Shown: positions 1-8,352 of the stretch, piece by piece
Numbering within the stretch: position 1 is the stretch's first letter
How the letters are laid out: every line of letters starts with the position of its first letter
DNA from: Bin87 sp965220105
GTDB lineage: Bacteria; Chloroflexota; Dehalococcoidia; Lucifugimonadales; UBA3495
Length of the DNA stretch: 64,000 nt
Assembly: GCA_965220105.1 (NCBI GenBank)
Contig: OZ244811.1
Location: 4,030,001-4,094,000 of the forward strand
Reading direction: 5' to 3'
The notes under the pieces: generated by a model
Database searches by the model: none
What the model was told of the DNA's origin: nothing
The model's input: only the letters and a program-made list of their open reading frames with translations
Made by a program: the position numbers and the translations under genes

Positions 1-460
1 CGGACCTTTCGGCGAGCCGGGGCTGGGCGCTTGGTTCGGGTGAGGGTATCGCGGCCAGAGCGTCCAAGGCGTTCGTAAAAGCCGTCTGGTGAACCTGCTC
101 ACGTTCCATCGCCAAAGTGAACGCCCGCACGGCGTCGGCGCGGCCTTCGGCCCGAGCGTCCCGAATCATGCGGGGGTACACGCGGCTATATTCCCTGGTC
201 TCGCCCTCGATCACCTTACGCAGGTTGGTCCCGGTATCCGCTATGTCTCCGGACACCCGAAGGTGGTTGATGCCGTGAATCGTCTCCGCGCCAGCCACCT
301 CCTGGAACACCTGGGCGATTTCCGGTAAACCCTCTTCCATCGCCTTCTGTGCATAGGCGGTGTACGTCAGGTGAGCAATTGCTTCGCTGACGATGGCCTG
401 CCAAAGATTGCGGTCGGTTGCGGTGAGCGTAGACGCGTCAGAAGCCGAATTGGCGCTCAT
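1..460 (-). CDS. Rubrerythrin-like ferritin-family protein (3' end cut by the window edge)
   Basis: Reading from an ATG at 458-460 towards the left edge gives about 153 residues with no stop, so the C-terminus lies outside the window. The helices carry paired Glu/His positions typical of a diiron four-helix bundle: an E-A-I-x-H-L-T-Y-x-x-Y-A segment near residue 30, E-T-I-H-G-I-N-H near residue 60 and E-R-E-Q-V-H near residue 125. Rubrerythrin-family proteins take part in peroxide or oxygen detoxification in the cytoplasm; the substrate here is unknown. A GAGG about 11 bases upstream is a weak ribosome site. No partner gene is visible on the left. Confidence 0.75.
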   Translation of the reverse strand, partial: MSANSASDASTLTATDRNLWQAIVSEAIAHLTYTAYAQKAMEEGLPEIAQVFQEVAGAETIHGINHLRVSGDIADTGTNLRKVIEGETREYSRVYPRMIRDARAEGRADAVRAFTLAMEREQVHQTAFTNALDALAAIPSPEPSAQPRLAERS

Positions 461-477
461 AACGGAGCCCTCAGATG

Positions 478-600
478 GACATAAGTCGGCATGGAAATAA
501 GTCGGCGTGGAAGGGATTGGGTCGCCGACCCACGCGTTGCCAGGGTCGGTCGCCGCCCATGCTGCAATCCGCCAAGGACGGACCGACGACGGACCGACGG
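478..600. repeat. Two short tandem duplications in the intergenic gap
   Basis: A unit of about 16 bases containing ATAAGTCGGC occurs twice in a row (roughly 479-512). About 70 bases further on, the 11-base unit GACGGACCGAC occurs twice in a row (about 579-600). I see no gene here. The pattern matches the short direct duplications found in the transposase genes further right. Confidence 0.55.
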
Positions 601-603
601 CGG

Positions 604-999
604 TCAGAGGCGGGGCGAAGCGTGGTGCGCCAGTACCAGCCAGTCATCCCCGGAACGCACGAAGATGTTGGTGGCCAGCACGCCGAACCCCTGGGCCTGG
701 CCGCCGACCACGCTGGTGATGCTTTCCACGCAGGTTACGATACCGCAATCGCCCTCCACCGCCACGTTCACGTAGTGGATGTTGAAGTGCATCAGGGCGG
801 CGCCGTTGAAGATCCCCTGCCAGGAGCGGCGGATATCGGGCCAGCCGACGATGGGCTGCCACCCCGGGTGGACACACAGGGCGCGGGCGGATTGCTCGCA
901 AACCGCGTCCATTTCGGCGATTTCCAGGGAGCCAAAGGCGTCGTAGAAACGCTGGTTGGCGTCCTTGAGGGCTTCGATGTCTTCAATTGGGGAGGGCAT
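604..999 (-). CDS. SnoaL-like / NTF2-fold protein
   Basis: A 131-residue protein of the size of single-domain NTF2-fold proteins (SnoaL_3 type). The N-terminal helix (A-L-K-D-A-N-Q-R-F-Y-D-A-F) is followed by W-x-x-I-x-G-W-P-D-I-R-R-S-W and the closing strands V-L-A-T-N-I-F-V-R-S-G-D-D-W-L-V-L-A-H-H-A-S, the usual pattern of this fold. Family members are small-molecule isomerases or hydrolases, or of unknown role. It starts 21 bases after the stop of the LLM oxidoreductase on the same strand, so the two are probably co-transcribed. The substrate cannot be read from the sequence. Confidence 0.75.
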   Translation of the reverse strand: MPSPIEDIEALKDANQRFYDAFGSLEIAEMDAVCEQSARALCVHPGWQPIVGWPDIRRSWQGIFNGAALMHFNIHYVNVAVEGDCGIVTCVESITSVVGGQAQGFGVLATNIFVRSGDDWLVLAHHASPRL

Positions 1000-1020
1000 C
1001 TGGCGTATCCAATTGCGGTG

Positions 1021-1866
1021 TTAGGTAAGCAGTTTGCTGGCGAAGTCGTCGATTTGGCGCAGGGCCTGGTCGCGTGGCGCGCTATCGGCGAAAACCATGG
1101 CGCGGGAGGCTCCGGCGTCCTCAAAGGCTTTCAGGATTTCCGGGTCGGCGGGCTGTCCGAACACGGAGACCTCGATGGACTCCGGGTCGCGGCCGGCATC
1201 TTCAGCAAGGCGCTTCAGCTCCTGCTTGCCTTCCCTCAGTTCATCCGGCGTGATGCGGTTGGGCATCCAGCCGTCGCCCCAGGACACGACCCGCCGAAAA
1301 ACGTTCCGGGCGCGACCGCCGATGAGCACCGGCGGGTGTGGTTTCTGCACCGGTTTGGGGGAAGAGTAGATGGGCGGGAAGTCGATGTAGTTGCCGTGGA
1401 ACTCGCCGGCGTCTTTCGTCCAAAGCTCCTTCATGGCCTGTATGGACTCGCGGGTGTACCCGATGCGCTGAGCGAACTCGACGCCGAACAACTCGGTTTC
1501 CTCCCGCAGCCAGCCGGTGCCGATGCCGAAGAGGAACCGCCCGCCGCTGAAGTAGTCGAGGGTGGCAATCTCCTTGGCCAGCAGGATGGGGTTGCGTTCG
1601 GGGACGAGGCAGATGCCCGTGCCAAGCTTGAGGTTGGTGGTGACTGACGAGGCCCGCCCCAGCGCGATGAATGGGTCGACGCACTCGTAGTACATCTGGG
1701 GGATGACGCCGTCCGGAGAGCCGGGCCAGGGCGATTTGGGCCCGGCTGGAATGGCCGGGTGCTCGGGAACCCAGAGGGATTCAAAACCGTGGGCTTCGCA
1801 GGCCTGCGCCAATTCGGCTATGTCGATGGAGGATTGGGTGACAAACATTGCGATGCCGATATTCAT
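1021..1866 (-). CDS. LLM class flavin/F420-dependent oxidoreductase
   Basis: A 281-residue luciferase-like monooxygenase-fold protein. It opens with the strand M-N-I-G-I-A-M-F-V-T, has F-E-S-L-W-V-P-E-H near residue 30, and carries the marks L-G-T-G-I-C-L-V-P-E-R-N-P and G-R-F-L-F-G-I-G-T-G-W that line the flavin pocket. R-R-V-V-S-W-G-D-G-W is the usual C-terminal signature. The cofactor could be F420 or FMN; the length and short C-terminus resemble the F420-type TIGR03619 group. A second, diverged member lies at 13689-14597. It is first in a probable two-gene unit with the SnoaL-like gene. Confidence 0.88.
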   Translation of the reverse strand: MNIGIAMFVTQSSIDIAELAQACEAHGFESLWVPEHPAIPAGPKSPWPGSPDGVIPQMYYECVDPFIALGRASSVTTNLKLGTGICLVPERNPILLAKEIATLDYFSGGRFLFGIGTGWLREETELFGVEFAQRIGYTRESIQAMKELWTKDAGEFHGNYIDFPPIYSSPKPVQKPHPPVLIGGRARNVFRRVVSWGDGWMPNRITPDELREGKQELKRLAEDAGRDPESIEVSVFGQPADPEILKAFEDAGASRAMVFADSAPRDQALRQIDDFASKLLT

Positions 1867-2033
1867 GGGTAACTACCTCTGGGACAAGACGGCTGAGACA
1901 GCCTGCTGAGACAAGACGACGGGTTTCGAGCAGGCGACGCCAACGGGATGGTCTGGCTCGATTATAGCAAACGAAAGGGGCCGGAACCGGAGCAATCCGG
2001 TCCCAACCCCGTGCGCGAGGTATGCCGTTAGCG

Positions 2034-2651
2034 TTATGCCTGTGGGGAAAACGCGGCCGGCACCAGGATTTTGGCTTCCTGGCTGACCAGGAATTCTCGG
2101 GTTGGCGGGGGCCAGTGGGGAGACGTCGACGCTTCGGCGCGGGTCTTGTCCCGGGTGGCCAGGTCAGCGTAGGGCCAGATGTGGACCCACTTGTTCAAAC
2201 CGCCGATGTCGCTGTACATGCCGGCGGCCAGGGGAGAGAACTTCTCCCGGTGCTCGATGGCAGCCGACCAGATGTCCAGCACCTTGGGCATGGTTCCGTT
2301 CTGGTACTCGTAGATTCGCATCTCGTAGACGTTGCCCAGCTTCTGGCCGCCGCCCATGGGCCGCATGAAGGGAGCAGGATGGTAGATTTCGGACTGCATG
2401 TGGAGAATGGTGCCCCGGCTATCCGGAGGCCAGTTGGGGTCTTTAACGGAGGCGGCGCGCACCTCGGCGCGTTCGTCCAGGTTCTCGTAAGGCCAGATGT
2501 GGATAACCTGGTTCAGCCGTCCAAACTCGGTGTGGAAGAAGGCTGCCAGCTTGGAATACTTTTCCCGGTGGGGGAGCGCCTCGCCGAAGGCATCCTCAAA
2601 AATGGGGACTCCGCCGGGCTTGAGGTCATAAGTCCGGACTTCGTAAATCAT
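2034..2651 (-). CDS. NIPSNAP family protein with two tandem domains
   Basis: The 205 residues form two similar halves. The first opens M-I-Y-E-V-R-T-Y-D-L and ends near H-I-W-P-Y-E-N-L; the second opens V-Y-E-M-R-I-Y-E-Y near residue 108 and repeats H-I-W-P-Y-A-D-L. Both then run into an Arg-rich helix and a P-x-W-P-P motif. This is the dimeric alpha/beta-barrel NIPSNAP domain, duplicated. Its biochemical role is not settled. GGAGG lies about 8 bases before the ATG. It is transcribed alone, convergent with nothing and divergent from the MmgE/PrpD gene. Confidence 0.85.
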   Translation of the reverse strand: MIYEVRTYDLKPGGVPIFEDAFGEALPHREKYSKLAAFFHTEFGRLNQVIHIWPYENLDERAEVRAASVKDPNWPPDSRGTILHMQSEIYHPAPFMRPMGGGQKLGNVYEMRIYEYQNGTMPKVLDIWSAAIEHREKFSPLAAGMYSDIGGLNKWVHIWPYADLATRDKTRAEASTSPHWPPPTREFLVSQEAKILVPAAFSPQA

Positions 2652-2820
2652 GTAGCCGCACCTCCATGTGTGCTGTATCGGGCCGACACAATAGTTTCGG
2701 GGCCGGCAGTCTGCGGGTCGCCGGCGCCAGCAGTCTAGCAGAATGACATAAACAGCGGCAACAAACCGCAGCGCTTCCCGGCCGACCGGCAGCGAGTCAG
2801 TCGCAAAGGGCAGAACCGAT

Positions 2821-2829
2821 TGATATAAT
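2821..2829 (+). promoter_or_regulatory. Extended -10 promoter element for the MmgE/PrpD gene
   Basis: TGATATAAT fits the extended -10 form (TGN-TATAAT). No good -35 box lies 17 bases upstream, as is common for extended -10 promoters. It would give a leader of about 100 bases before the ATG at 2936. Confidence 0.5.
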
Positions 2830-2935
2830 CGCGGTCAAACACCCCAACCGGGGCGTGAAAATCGTTGAAAACACGACTGGATCGACTGCGGGGCGTTGAC
2901 AAGAACGCCGGTAGTTGGACAAGGAGGTCTTTACA

Positions 2936-4303
2936 ATGGGAGCAACTGAAAAGGTAGCAAAGTGGATTGTTGACACCGGCTACGAAGATATCCCCCCGGA
3001 CGCGATTCGCGTGGCCAACGAGTCCTGTTTCGATCTGGTGGGCGTGATCCTGGCCGGTTCGACGCAGAAGGTTGGGGATATCATCCGCAACTACGCGGGT
3101 GAGTTGGGCGGTACCGAGGAAGCCACCATCCTGGCCTCCGGGGAGCGCACGTCGGCGCTCAACGCCGCCCTGGTCAACGGCACCATGGGCCACGCGCTGG
3201 ACTACGACGACTTCGGCGGTTTCGGCCATCCCACGGTGGCCATCTTCCCGGCGCTGCTGGCCCTGGGCGAAAGCATCGGCGCCACCGGCCGCGACCTGAT
3301 GGAAGCCTACGTCGTGGGCTGCGAGGTCGGTCTGGCGGTGGACTACGCTACGCATTACCACAGCCAGCAGATGCACCGGGGATTCCACAGCACGGCGATC
3401 CTGGGCCGCCTGGCCGCCGCCGCTGCCTGCGCCAAGCTGCTCAAGCTGGACGAAAACCAGACGGCAATGGCGTTGGGCATGGCCGGATCCATGGCCTCCG
3501 GCGTCATCCACAACTTCGGTACGATGACCAAGCCCCTGCACGCCGGCATGACCTGCCGCGACGGCGTGATGGCCGCCCAACTGGCACAGCGCGGGTTTAC
3601 CGCCGGCGACCAAATTCTGGAGCACCCGGTGGGCTTTACCGCCACCGTGATCGGCGACGACCACACGGACCTGGACGAAGCCGCCGATCAACTGGGCAAG
3701 CCCTTCCGCGTCCAGGATGCGCTGGTTATCAAGAAGTACCCCTCCTGCGGCGGCAACCACGCCATGCTGGACAGCATCTTCGGACTGATGCGCGAGCACG
3801 AGTTCACCCACCAGGACGTGGCCAACGCCGAGGTGGTGCAGTCGTTCGCTTCTACGGTCATGCTCTACGAGGAGCCCGAATCTGACCTGAAGGGCAAGTT
3901 CAGCGCCAAGTACAACATGGCAGCAGCCTTGGTCGACGGCGAGGTTGGCATCGACACATTCACCGACGCGAAGATCGCCGAGGCCGACGTGCAGGACATG
4001 ATGGAACGGGTGAGCATGCGGGTACAGTCCAAATGGGAGCGCGGCGGCGGCACCGTTTCCAAGGGCGTGCCCATCCGTGTCACCCTCAAGGATGGCCGGG
4101 TGTTCGAGCACGAGACCCCACGGGGCGAAATCCTGGGCAGCCAGGTCAATCCCTGGGGCATGGATAATATCGCCGGCAAATTCCGGGACAACGTGAGCCT
4201 GGTGCTTCCCGACGAGCGTGTCGAGGACGCCGTCCGCCAGTGGCAGGACGTCACGCAGGTTGACGACGTAGGCGCAGCCATACAGGGCACCCTGGTGAAG
4301 TAA
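2936..4303 (+). CDS. MmgE/PrpD family protein
   Basis: A 455-residue protein of the 2-methylcitrate dehydratase (PrpD)/iminodisuccinate epimerase fold, normal length for the family. The helical domain has N-G-T-M-G-H-A-L-D-Y-D-D-F near residue 80 and M-H-R-G-F-H-S-T-A-I-L-G near residue 150; Y-P-S-C-G-G-N-H-A lies in the second domain. The start is fixed by AAGGAGG at 2921-2927, eight bases before this ATG; a TTG 21 bases further up lies ahead of that site and is rejected. Many family members remain without a proven substrate. No prpB or prpC is adjacent, so a methylcitrate role is not supported by context. Confidence 0.88.
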   Translation: MGATEKVAKWIVDTGYEDIPPDAIRVANESCFDLVGVILAGSTQKVGDIIRNYAGELGGTEEATILASGERTSALNAALVNGTMGHALDYDDFGGFGHPTVAIFPALLALGESIGATGRDLMEAYVVGCEVGLAVDYATHYHSQQMHRGFHSTAILGRLAAAAACAKLLKLDENQTAMALGMAGSMASGVIHNFGTMTKPLHAGMTCRDGVMAAQLAQRGFTAGDQILEHPVGFTATVIGDDHTDLDEAADQLGKPFRVQDALVIKKYPSCGGNHAMLDSIFGLMREHEFTHQDVANAEVVQSFASTVMLYEEPESDLKGKFSAKYNMAAALVDGEVGIDTFTDAKIAEADVQDMMERVSMRVQSKWERGGGTVSKGVPIRVTLKDGRVFEHETPRGEILGSQVNPWGMDNIAGKFRDNVSLVLPDERVEDAVRQWQDVTQVDDVGAAIQGTLVK

Positions 4304-4332
4304 CAGCTTGATCAGCGCGCTCGGCAAACGTT

Positions 4333-4361
4333 GGGGAGGCCAATTTGGCCTCCCCATTTTC
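4333..4361 (+). terminator. Intrinsic terminator after the MmgE/PrpD gene
   Basis: GGGGAGGCCA and TGGCCTCCCC pair with a three-base loop and are followed by ATTTTC. It ends the plus-strand transcript 30 bases past the stop codon. Confidence 0.8.
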
Positions 4362-4426
4362 TTGCGGTGGTACCCAGCGCAGATCAGGGCTGGACAACGC
4401 TGTTCGCAAGCTCCCGGTATGCTGCC

Positions 4427-5233
4427 TCAAAAACCGCTGATGCCGACGGGCGGCGGTGGCGGCGGTAACGTGTCGATGGTATCTCTACGGGCTTCCAGCC
4501 GCCGCCGGTACAAAGCGTTGTCCTGCAATACCCCGATCCTAAAGATGGTCACTAGCAAGGAGAACAGGTAGAGGTAGACGTCGATCGCCGATGCGATAGC
4601 TGCTCGCCCGGTCGCCAATCGCGTGTTGCCCGGCGCGGGGCCGGTCAGCTTCCGCGACTGGGCGAACGTCAACCACAACAAAAGGAGCGTCAGGGCCGCG
4701 GTCGCCAACCACGACCAAAGAGCGAATCCAACCGGCAACTGCGCCAATACTGCCGCGGCGAGGCCCAACAGCGCGACGATGGGGGCGGTGCGCCATCCGG
4801 TGAGGCTTCGCCGGCCGGAAGCGCAATAGATGGCCATCAAAAGCAGCGTGGCGGCGATGCTCGCGCCCGCCGGCAGTAATACCGGGTTGGTCCAGGAGCC
4901 GATAAAATGCGCCGCCGTAGCGCCGGCCCAGACGTGGTACGCCAGGACCGGAACGGCGGCCAGGACCGGCGGCACCCGGGGCGCGATGAAAACGACGACC
5001 AGCAGACCCAGCAACCAGGCGGCGGCCATGATCAGGTAGCTCAACCAGCCGGCGCCTTCGAGCAGGCCCAATTTCTGGAACCACCATGCTGCCGCCCCGG
5101 CTACAAATATACCCACTGCCAACCAGAGGTACATCCCAACGATTGCACCGTCGGGGGCATGGCGCCCGGAGTCGTCGGCGAGGTTGAACCGGTCCGGCTC
5201 CAGCGCCGGGGTTGGTTGTGCGGGAATGGTCAC
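4427..5233 (-). CDS. Multi-pass membrane protein, Bax inhibitor-1 (YccA)-like
   Basis: The 268 residues have a polar N-terminus of about 30 residues and then seven hydrophobic segments. The last part, A-I-A-S-A-I-D-V-Y-L-Y-L-F-S-L-L-V-T-I, resembles the C-terminal segment of Bax inhibitor-1/YccA proteins, where an acidic residue sits in the last membrane helix. BI-1 proteins are pH-sensitive calcium leak channels or stability factors in membranes. The C-terminal tail is a run of prolines, which is unusual. The family call rests on the end segment and the topology only; an unclassified membrane protein is the alternative. Confidence 0.55.
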   Translation of the reverse strand: MTIPAQPTPALEPDRFNLADDSGRHAPDGAIVGMYLWLAVGIFVAGAAAWWFQKLGLLEGAGWLSYLIMAAAWLLGLLVVVFIAPRVPPVLAAVPVLAYHVWAGATAAHFIGSWTNPVLLPAGASIAATLLLMAIYCASGRRSLTGWRTAPIVALLGLAAAVLAQLPVGFALWSWLATAALTLLLLWLTFAQSRKLTGPAPGNTRLATGRAAIASAIDVYLYLFSLLVTIFRIGVLQDNALYRRRLEARRDTIDTLPPPPPPVGISGF

Positions 5234-5269
5234 ATTCCACTCCGGGCTGGGTCGGCAGCTTCGTCGAGA

Positions 5270-5734
5270 CTAGACGAGCACCACGCTGTGCTGTGGCTCC
5301 AGGCGTATGGTGTCGCCGACGCTAATTTCGCCACCCTGCAAAACCACGGTCAGGATGCCACGGTGGCCGAAGATTTCCTTTTGCAGGCCGGGAATCAGCG
5401 CGTCCATCTTCTGGCACGGTTCGCAATCGCCGGTCACTTCCAGCGTGACCTGGTTATCGGGACTGCCGATGAAAAACACGTTGCCCTGGACGGCCCCGGA
5501 AAGATCCATGCCGGTTACGGTGATATTCTCCTTGATCTGGCCGGGTTGGAGACCGTACTTGTCGAGGGTTTCCTGGTCCATGACCAGGACTTGACGCAGG
5601 TTGCGGGGATTGCGGCTGCGGTCGCCCTCCAGGCCTTCGGCGGAGATGGCTCGCGCGGATTCTACCGGGTCCGGCGGAGTTCCTTTGACCCTGGCGATGT
5701 GGAGGTTGACGATGGTTCCGGTTAACATGAGCAT
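5270..5734 (-). CDS. MOSC domain protein
   Basis: A 154-residue single MOSC (molybdenum cofactor sulfurase C-terminal) domain. It starts with a strand T-G-T-I-V-N-L-H-I-A and has G-L-E-G-D-R near residue 34, E-N-I-T-V-T-G-M-D-L near residue 70 and C-E-P-C near residue 107, the Cys pair where the conserved sulfur-carrying Cys lies. Stand-alone MOSC proteins are thought to handle Moco-bound sulfur or reduce hydroxylated compounds. ATG codons at 5734 and 5728 are both possible. It lies 36 bases upstream of the BI-1-like gene on the same strand and may share its transcript. Confidence 0.82.
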   Translation of the reverse strand: MLMLTGTIVNLHIARVKGTPPDPVESARAISAEGLEGDRSRNPRNLRQVLVMDQETLDKYGLQPGQIKENITVTGMDLSGAVQGNVFFIGSPDNQVTLEVTGDCEPCQKMDALIPGLQKEIFGHRGILTVVLQGGEISVGDTIRLEPQHSVVLV

Positions 5735-5835
5735 ACTCCTGTGGTGTTGAGCCGTCGGCGTAAGCCGGCGGAGTTCGATGGTGCGATTTTAGGGTATGCG
5801 CCAGTGGTTGGCAAACGGGCCGGGAGGTGAAGGAA

Positions 5836-5885
5836 TCTCACCCTCACCCCAACCCTCTCCCATCCAGGGATAGGGGGTCGGACAT
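5836..5885. repeat. Common intergenic G/C-rich repeat fragment
   Basis: The segment with CTCACCCTCACCCCAACCCT and then CTCTCCCATCC-AGGGATAGGGG is the type of intergenic repeat that, when translated, gives the artefact H-P-N-P-L-P. It is not part of the crotonase gene, although the reading frame stays open across it. Confidence 0.6.
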
Positions 5886-5982
5886 CTATTTGTCGCCGAC
5901 AATTTTGCCGACACCCCCCGGCTTGGTAGAATGCAGGGCATTCCAGAGTCCGGCGTCTGCCGGGGAATTGCGAGGACGTATC

Positions 5983-6834
5983 ATGGCTTACGAATTTATC
6001 AAGGCTGATGTGGTTGACGGTGTGCTGGTGATGACGATGCACGATCCCCCCACTCGCAACGCGTTGGGGCCCGATATGGCCGCCGAAATGTTCGAGCGGC
6101 TGGACGAATTCGAGAACAACCCGGAGGAACGAGTGCTGCTGTTAACCGGCACCGAGCCGTCCTTCTGCTCCGGCGCCAACGTGCGTGGATTCCGCCAGCG
6201 TATTGAGGAACGCGAGGGCGAGACGGAGCCGGAGCCGTTGACCTGGGGCAAGATGGAGTACATGCTGGGCCGCCACCAAAGCGCCGAATCCGGGCCCCGG
6301 GTGAACTTCGTGCCGCTGCGTATCCACGACCTGCAGAAGCCGTCGATTGCGGCGGTGAATGGCCCGGCGGCCGGCGTCGGCTGCGGGCTGGCCCTGTCCT
6401 GCGACATTCGGGTGGTGGGCGATACTGGGCGTTTGTCCGAGCGGTTCGTTCTGAACGGGCTGATTCCGGGGGACGGGAGCTGCTGGCAGCTGCCCAAGTT
6501 GATCGGCACCAGCAACACGCTGCTGCTCCAGTACACCGGGGACTGGATGGGCGGCGAGGACGCGGTGCGGATCGGGCTGGCGAGCAAGTGTTTTCCCGAT
6601 GACCAGCTGATGGAAGGGGCGTTGGAGCTGGCCATGCGGATCGCCAAGGGGCCGACGGTGGCGCATTCGCTGACGAAGTACCTGGTGCAGCAAAGCATGG
6701 GCCTCACGTTCCGGGAAGCGCTGGAGATGGCTTCGGCGGCCCAGGAGCACGTGCGGCGCACCGAGGATCACAAGATTGCGGTGCAGTGGTTCCTGGACAA
6801 GAACCGGGGGATGCCGCCCTTCGTGGGGCGTTAG
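5983..6834 (+). CDS. Enoyl-CoA hydratase/isomerase (crotonase) family protein
   Basis: The 283 residues from this ATG fit the family. An open frame upstream runs through a repeat fragment, so the longer start at 5827 is rejected; GAGG lies about 7 bases upstream. The oxyanion-hole segments are present: F-C-S-G-A-N-V-R-G-F near residue 60 and P-A-A-G-V-G-C-G-L-A-L-S-C-D near residue 127. The two Glu residues used by classical enoyl-CoA hydratases are not seen: the first is Gly in V-G-C-G, and the second falls on S-E-R-F-V-L-N-G without a matching Glu. It may therefore be an isomerase, hydrolase or lyase of the superfamily. Confidence 0.8.
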   Translation: MAYEFIKADVVDGVLVMTMHDPPTRNALGPDMAAEMFERLDEFENNPEERVLLLTGTEPSFCSGANVRGFRQRIEEREGETEPEPLTWGKMEYMLGRHQSAESGPRVNFVPLRIHDLQKPSIAAVNGPAAGVGCGLALSCDIRVVGDTGRLSERFVLNGLIPGDGSCWQLPKLIGTSNTLLLQYTGDWMGGEDAVRIGLASKCFPDDQLMEGALELAMRIAKGPTVAHSLTKYLVQQSMGLTFREALEMASAAQEHVRRTEDHKIAVQWFLDKNRGMPPFVGR

Positions 6835-6969
6835 GGTCGGCGTCCTGGGTAAATTGTAGGCCAGCCGACCAGGGCGATCGCATTTCAGATTATTCTAAAA
6901 ATCAGGCTAAACTAACGCCTGCGATTTAGTTGACTGAGGTGCGTGGTGGCTCCCCACTAACCAACGTTG

Positions 6970-8349
6970 TCACGCGGCGATTGGCGCGCCGGGAGGTGTG
7001 TGCGTGGTGCGGTCCCCGGCGTCGGGCATGGGCACCAGTTGGGCCGCCCGACGCTTGGCCGCACGCAAGGCCCGCTGCTGATACTGTCTCTCGTAGTGTT
7101 CCGCGCCAGCATCCACGTATTCCTGGCCGTAGCGCAGCATGGTGTAGATGAGCCTGGCCAGCTGGTGGGCGGTGGCGGTGATGGCCTTGGGCGCACCCAG
7201 TTGGGCTTTCTTCCGGCGCAGGAAGGCGCCCAGGGCGCTGTCGGAACGGTGCAGCGCGTTGGCCGCCAGACGCAGGGCCGCGGCGGCCCGGTTGGCGCTG
7301 GGCTTGGTCTTGGAGCTGATCACCCTCCCACCGGTGATGCGGTTGTCCGGGCTCAGCCCCAACCAGGACGCGAAGTGTTTGGCGCTGGGCGATTTCGTCA
7401 TGTCCGTGCCAATCTCGCTGATCACCTTCAGGGCCGTGTACGCATCCACGCCGTCGATTCGGGTCAGGTCCACTCCCGTCAACCGGTACAGTTGTCCCTG
7501 GACATCGAAACGGGGCGCGTTCTTCTGATTGCGCTTTTTGCCATTGGGAGCCGGAGGCTCACCGTCGCTGCGGTCTTCGAACCGCTCCAACTGGGCTGCA
7601 ATCTCCCGGTCGCACTCGGCAATCTTATCCTGATAGAACCGATACAGCTCCAGGGCCTGGGTCAGCTCAAAGATGTGTTCCTCCCGCCAGTGTCCCCGCA
7701 GCGACCGGGCGATCGTCGCCTCGTCGGCCTTGATCCTGGGGTCGCGCAATTGCGCCAGCTTCCGGGGGTTCCGTTCACCATCCACGATGGCTGCGATGAT
7801 GTCCATGCCCGTCTTGCCGGTGATGTCGCTGATGACGTGGTGGAGCTTCACGTTCATCTGGGTCAGCGCCTTCTGCATGTGCTGGATATGCTGGGACGCG
7901 TACTCCACCAGCATGGCCCGCTGCCGCAGGTAGCTGCGCAAGCGTCGTATGTCCCCGTCGGGTCGGAAGGCTCCCGACAGCAGGCCGTAGGTGTGCAACT
8001 GCTGCAGCCACTGGCAGTCCCGCACGTCGGTCTTGCGACCCGGCACGTTCTTGATGCGCCTGGGGTCCACCAGCATTACCTGGAAGCCTCGCTCCTCCAG
8101 CACCCCGAACAGCGGTATCCAGTACACGCCGGTGGACTCCATGACCACGGTCTCCACACCGCACTCCGAAAGCCACTCCGCCAGACGGTACAGGTCCGCC
8201 GTGAAAGCCTCAAACTCACGCACCGGCTGTTCGGACCGATCGGCGGGAAGTGCCACATAGTGGCTGGTGGCCCCCACGTCGATACCCGCCGCGTTCAGGT
8301 TCAACTGGGACAACCCTTCCCCTTTCGCGCTGCTCTGGCGTCTGCTCAT
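6970..8349 (-). CDS. IS110-family transposase (DEDD recombinase)
   Basis: The RuvC-like N-terminal domain shows A-G-I-D-V-G (first Asp), V-V-M-E-S-T-G (Glu) and K-T-D-V-R-D-C (last Asp pair), the DEDD set of IS110. The C-terminal Transposase_20 domain has I-D-G-V-D-A-Y-T-A-L, then F-A-S-W-L-G-L-S-P-D-N and the Ser-bearing G-G-R-V-I-S-S. About 459 residues, longer than many IS110 proteins, with a Lys/Asn-rich linker in the middle. GGAGG lies 5 bases before this ATG; a second ATG directly upstream (8350-8352) is the alternative. The longer open frame up to 8646 crosses the non-coding flank and is rejected. The frame is intact, so the element may be active. Confidence 0.88.
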   Translation of the reverse strand: MSRRQSSAKGEGLSQLNLNAAGIDVGATSHYVALPADRSEQPVREFEAFTADLYRLAEWLSECGVETVVMESTGVYWIPLFGVLEERGFQVMLVDPRRIKNVPGRKTDVRDCQWLQQLHTYGLLSGAFRPDGDIRRLRSYLRQRAMLVEYASQHIQHMQKALTQMNVKLHHVISDITGKTGMDIIAAIVDGERNPRKLAQLRDPRIKADEATIARSLRGHWREEHIFELTQALELYRFYQDKIAECDREIAAQLERFEDRSDGEPPAPNGKKRNQKNAPRFDVQGQLYRLTGVDLTRIDGVDAYTALKVISEIGTDMTKSPSAKHFASWLGLSPDNRITGGRVISSKTKPSANRAAAALRLAANALHRSDSALGAFLRRKKAQLGAPKAITATAHQLARLIYTMLRYGQEYVDAGAEHYERQYQQRALRAAKRRAAQLVPMPDAGDRTTHTPPGAPIAA

Positions 8350-8352
8350 CAT

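Noticed and set aside
475..1647. Long plus-strand reading frame of 390 codons
   Set aside because: It is antisense to the LLM oxidoreductase and SnoaL-like genes, has no recognisable motif, and is explained by GC-rich codon structure.
2735..4357. Long minus-strand frame of 540 codons
   Set aside because: Antisense to the MmgE/PrpD gene, which has clear family motifs and a fitting ribosome site.
5827..5982. N-terminal extension of the crotonase protein
   Set aside because: It translates a known type of intergenic repeat (H-P-N-P-L-P artefact).
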